64,000 nucleotides of DNA from Agromyces soli (GTDB taxonomy: Bacteria; Actinomycetota; Actinomycetes; Actinomycetales; Microbacteriaceae). Below are positions 62,116 to 64,000 of this stretch, one piece after another. The position numbers were made by a program, and so were the translations under genes. The stretch lies in the NCBI RefSeq assembly GCF_022811605.1, contig NZ_CP094533.1, forward strand, positions 1,116,001-1,180,000. The letters run 5' to 3'. Under the pieces are notes generated by a model. It was not told the DNA's origin. It did not search any database and saw only the letters and a list, made by a program, of their open reading frames with translations. The number at the start of each line of letters is the position of its first letter. The first letter of the stretch is position 1.

Positions 62116-63567
62116 ATGGGAACGCAGCAGGAAGCGACGAGCATGAGCGAGCAGGAGCTCGCCGAGGCGATCGAGCGGGTGAGCACGCCCGACGGCCTCG
62201 ACACGCCGTTCGGGAAGATCGAGCTGTTCGACGGCGTGCCGCGCGATGCGAGCGTCGCGACGCTCTACGACGGCCTCGATCTGATGCGCGCCGCGGAGGC
62301 GTTCCTGAATGCCGTGCCTGGCGCCTCGCTCGTCGCCCTGCGCCGCGGCCTGCGCGTGGCGGGCCTCACGAGCCCGGAGATCATCGGCATCACCGACCCG
62401 CGGGGGAACTCGGGCGGCCTGTACCTCACGCCGAACACCGAGACGACCTACGGCACGACGTTCCTCGACCTCCGCGCCTGGGGGCCGACCGTGATCGAGG
62501 CGCCGCCCGAATCGCTTTGCGTTGTCGACGACTTCTGGTTCCGCTACGTCGCCGATATGGGCATCCCGGGACCCGACCGCGGGGCCGGCGGCAAGTACCT
62601 CTTCCTGCCGCCCGGCTACGACGGGGAGCGGCCCGAGGGGTACTTCACCTTCGAGAGCCCGACGTACACGAACTGGGTCGTGCTGCGCGCGCTCGGCGGC
62701 GTGCCGGCGATGAAGCAGACCCGCATCTACCCGCTCTCCGAGGCCGACGCCCCGCGCGAGAACGTCTTCGTGAACATCGCCGACGCGAAGATCAACACGG
62801 TGCACTCGAACGACGCGGACTTCTTCCGCGAGATCGACGAGCTCGTGCAGGAGGAGCCGGTCGAGGCGCTCGACGTGGAACGCGCGGGCCAGCTCGCCGC
62901 CCTCGGCATCGTGCACGGGCAGCCCTTCGCCCCCGACGCGCACCGGCTCGACCTCCTCGACCGGGGCGCGAAGCTCGGCGCCGCGATCGCGCGCGCACTC
63001 GTCTACAAGCCGCGCGATCCGGCCGCCTTCTTCTGGGAGGGCGTCTCCTGGAAGAACGCCTTCGTCGGCGGCAGCTTCGAGTTCCTGCGCAACGGCGCCC
63101 GCCTCCTCGACGCCCGCACGCAGTTCCACTACTTCGCCACCGTGATCACCCCGGCGATGGCGCACGCGCAGGTCGGCGCGGGTTCGGCCTACGCCTACAC
63201 CGCGGAGGACGGCGAGGGGCACGTGCTCGACGGCGGGGCGACGTACTCGCTCCGCATCCCCGCCGACCCGCCCGCCAAGAACTTCTGGTCGATCGACCTG
63301 TACGACACGCAGACCCGCTCGCTGCTGCAGGTGCCCGCGACGCCGTACCCGGCGCTCTCGAGCCTCGACGGCACCCTGCAGGCGGAGGAGGACGGCAGCT
63401 ACGTGCTCTGGTTCGGCCCGACGGCGCCCGAGGGGCGCGAGTCGAACTGGATCCAGACGGCGCCGGGCAAGAGCTGGTTCCCGATGCTGCGGCTCTACGG
63501 CCCGCTCGAGCCCTGGTTCGACGGCAGCTGGCGACTGCCCGAGCTCGTGAAGGAGTCGCTCGCATGA
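62116..63567 (+). CDS. DUF1254/DUF1214 protein
   Basis: A 483-residue soluble protein in two parts. DUF1254 covers about 35-190 (FLNAVPGASLVALRRGLRVA, LTPNTETTYGTTFLDLRAWG). DUF1214 covers about 360-470 (LRIPADPPAKNFWSIDLYDT, WIQTAPGKSWFPMLRLYGPL). The family is widespread, often exported in other bacteria and without a settled function. No signal peptide is seen here. It is followed by a coupled GAP-family membrane gene (ATGA). Confidence 0.92.
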   Translation: MGTQQEATSMSEQELAEAIERVSTPDGLDTPFGKIELFDGVPRDASVATLYDGLDLMRAAEAFLNAVPGASLVALRRGLRVAGLTSPEIIGITDPRGNSGGLYLTPNTETTYGTTFLDLRAWGPTVIEAPPESLCVVDDFWFRYVADMGIPGPDRGAGGKYLFLPPGYDGERPEGYFTFESPTYTNWVVLRALGGVPAMKQTRIYPLSEADAPRENVFVNIADAKINTVHSNDADFFREIDELVQEEPVEALDVERAGQLAALGIVHGQPFAPDAHRLDLLDRGAKLGAAIARALVYKPRDPAAFFWEGVSWKNAFVGGSFEFLRNGARLLDARTQFHYFATVITPAMAHAQVGAGSAYAYTAEDGEGHVLDGGATYSLRIPADPPAKNFWSIDLYDTQTRSLLQVPATPYPALSSLDGTLQAEEDGSYVLWFGPTAPEGRESNWIQTAPGKSWFPMLRLYGPLEPWFDGSWRLPELVKESLA

Positions 63568-64000
63568 ACGGGGTCATCGGCGGCATCCTGCCGCTCGCGC
63601 TGGGCATCGCAATCAGCCCGATCCCGATCATCGCGGCCATCCTGATGCTGCTCTCGCCGAAGGCGAAGGGCACGAGCGTCGGCTTCCTGCTCGGCTGGGT
63701 CCTCGGCATCGTCGTCGCGGTCGTCGTGTTCACCCTGCTCGGCTCGATCATTCCGGCCTCCGACCCCGACGCCTCGAAGCCGATCGCCGGCACCATTCAG
63801 ATCGTGCTCGGCGTGCTGCTGCTCCTGCTCGCGGTGAAGCAGTGGCGCTCGCGGCCGAAGGGCGACGCCGAACCGCCGATGCCGAAGTGGATGTCGGCGA
63901 TCGATCAGCTCACCGCCGTGAAGGGGGCGGGGCTCGGTTTCCTGCTCTCCGCGGTGAACCCGAAGAACCTGCTGATGGCCGTCGCCGCGGGCGTCGCGAT
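63564..64000 (+). CDS. GAP/Sap-family membrane protein, 3' end cut by window edge
   Basis: The visible 145 residues begin with a helix IGGILPLALGIAISPIPIIA and LMLLSPKAKGTSVGFLLGWV. Further helices and GAGLGFLLSAVNPKNLLMAV follow, matching the Sap/GAP (sulfolipid-1-addressing protein) family of LysE-like transporters in actinobacteria. The substrate is unknown. It overlaps the DUF1254 stop by 4 nt. Confidence 0.85.
   Translation, partial: MNGVIGGILPLALGIAISPIPIIAAILMLLSPKAKGTSVGFLLGWVLGIVVAVVVFTLLGSIIPASDPDASKPIAGTIQIVLGVLLLLLAVKQWRSRPKGDAEPPMPKWMSAIDQLTAVKGAGLGFLLSAVNPKNLLMAVAAGVA

Noticed and set aside
60328..63567. A long plus-strand frame running through SulP into DUF1254
   Set aside because: Only the last part, from 62116, is the DUF1254 protein. 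The upstream part is the out-of-frame shadow of SulP, so this is not a fusion.

Overview
The window is about 70% G+C, gene-dense DNA from a high-GC Gram-positive bacterium, most probably a Microbacteriaceae-like actinobacterium (Micrococcales). Supporting signs are a dnaK-grpE-dnaJ-hspR operon with HAIR operators, clpS next to a DUF2017 gene, surface proteins with LAxTG/LPxTG tails, TAnnnT -10 boxes just before leaderless GTG/ATG starts, and an actinobacterial-type SOS box. Nothing looks like a large mobile element. The only phage-like item is a single lysin-type gene beside tRNA-Gly.

Layout. 1-4.2 kb (minus): aldo/keto reductase, AraC regulator, cytochrome P450, ferredoxin reductase and a 3Fe-4S ferredoxin, a complete P450 electron chain with a near-identical 23-bp element upstream of both transcription units. 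4.3-6 kb: SOS-box lysin-like gene, tRNA-Gly(CCC), dcd. 6.1-11.1 kb: giant surface protein with ten DUF11-type repeats. 11.3-19.7 kb: esterase, PucR-like regulator, hydrolase/TetR pair with a perfect palindromic operator, two divergent MarR-like proteins with histidine-rich segments, an MFS permease, a RIO kinase and a small membrane protein.

19.7-29.7 kb: a peptide or gamma-glutamyl utilisation regulon made of a TSUP exporter, a gamma-glutamyltransferase-like enzyme, a GntR regulator, an M24 peptidase and a five-gene dipeptide ABC importer. Matching GntR-type operators lie in both promoters. 29.7-41.0 kb: an IclR regulator divergent from a ten-gene, 10.3-kb operon that joins a glycine-betaine-type ABC importer to a formaldehyde-activating-enzyme (Fae) homologue, an enolase-superfamily enzyme, two aldehyde dehydrogenases, a beta-hydroxyacid dehydrogenase and an iron-type alcohol dehydrogenase. 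I do not recognise this combination as a described pathway, and it is the best candidate for an undescribed system here.

41-49.4 kb: a flavin disulfide oxidoreductase, CorA with an approximately 310-nt leader, a VOC protein, and the HspR-controlled chaperone operon, whose DnaJ lacks the zinc finger. 49.4-64 kb: a lysozyme-like secreted protein, an RlmG-like methyltransferase, DUF817, ClpS, DUF2017, an LPETG protein with an aspartyl-protease-like motif, a Cys-Gln thioester adhesin, and a membrane-transport run (MscS, ClC, SulP, DUF1254, GAP-family protein cut by the window end).

All functional names come from reading the translated sequence by eye. No database search was run.
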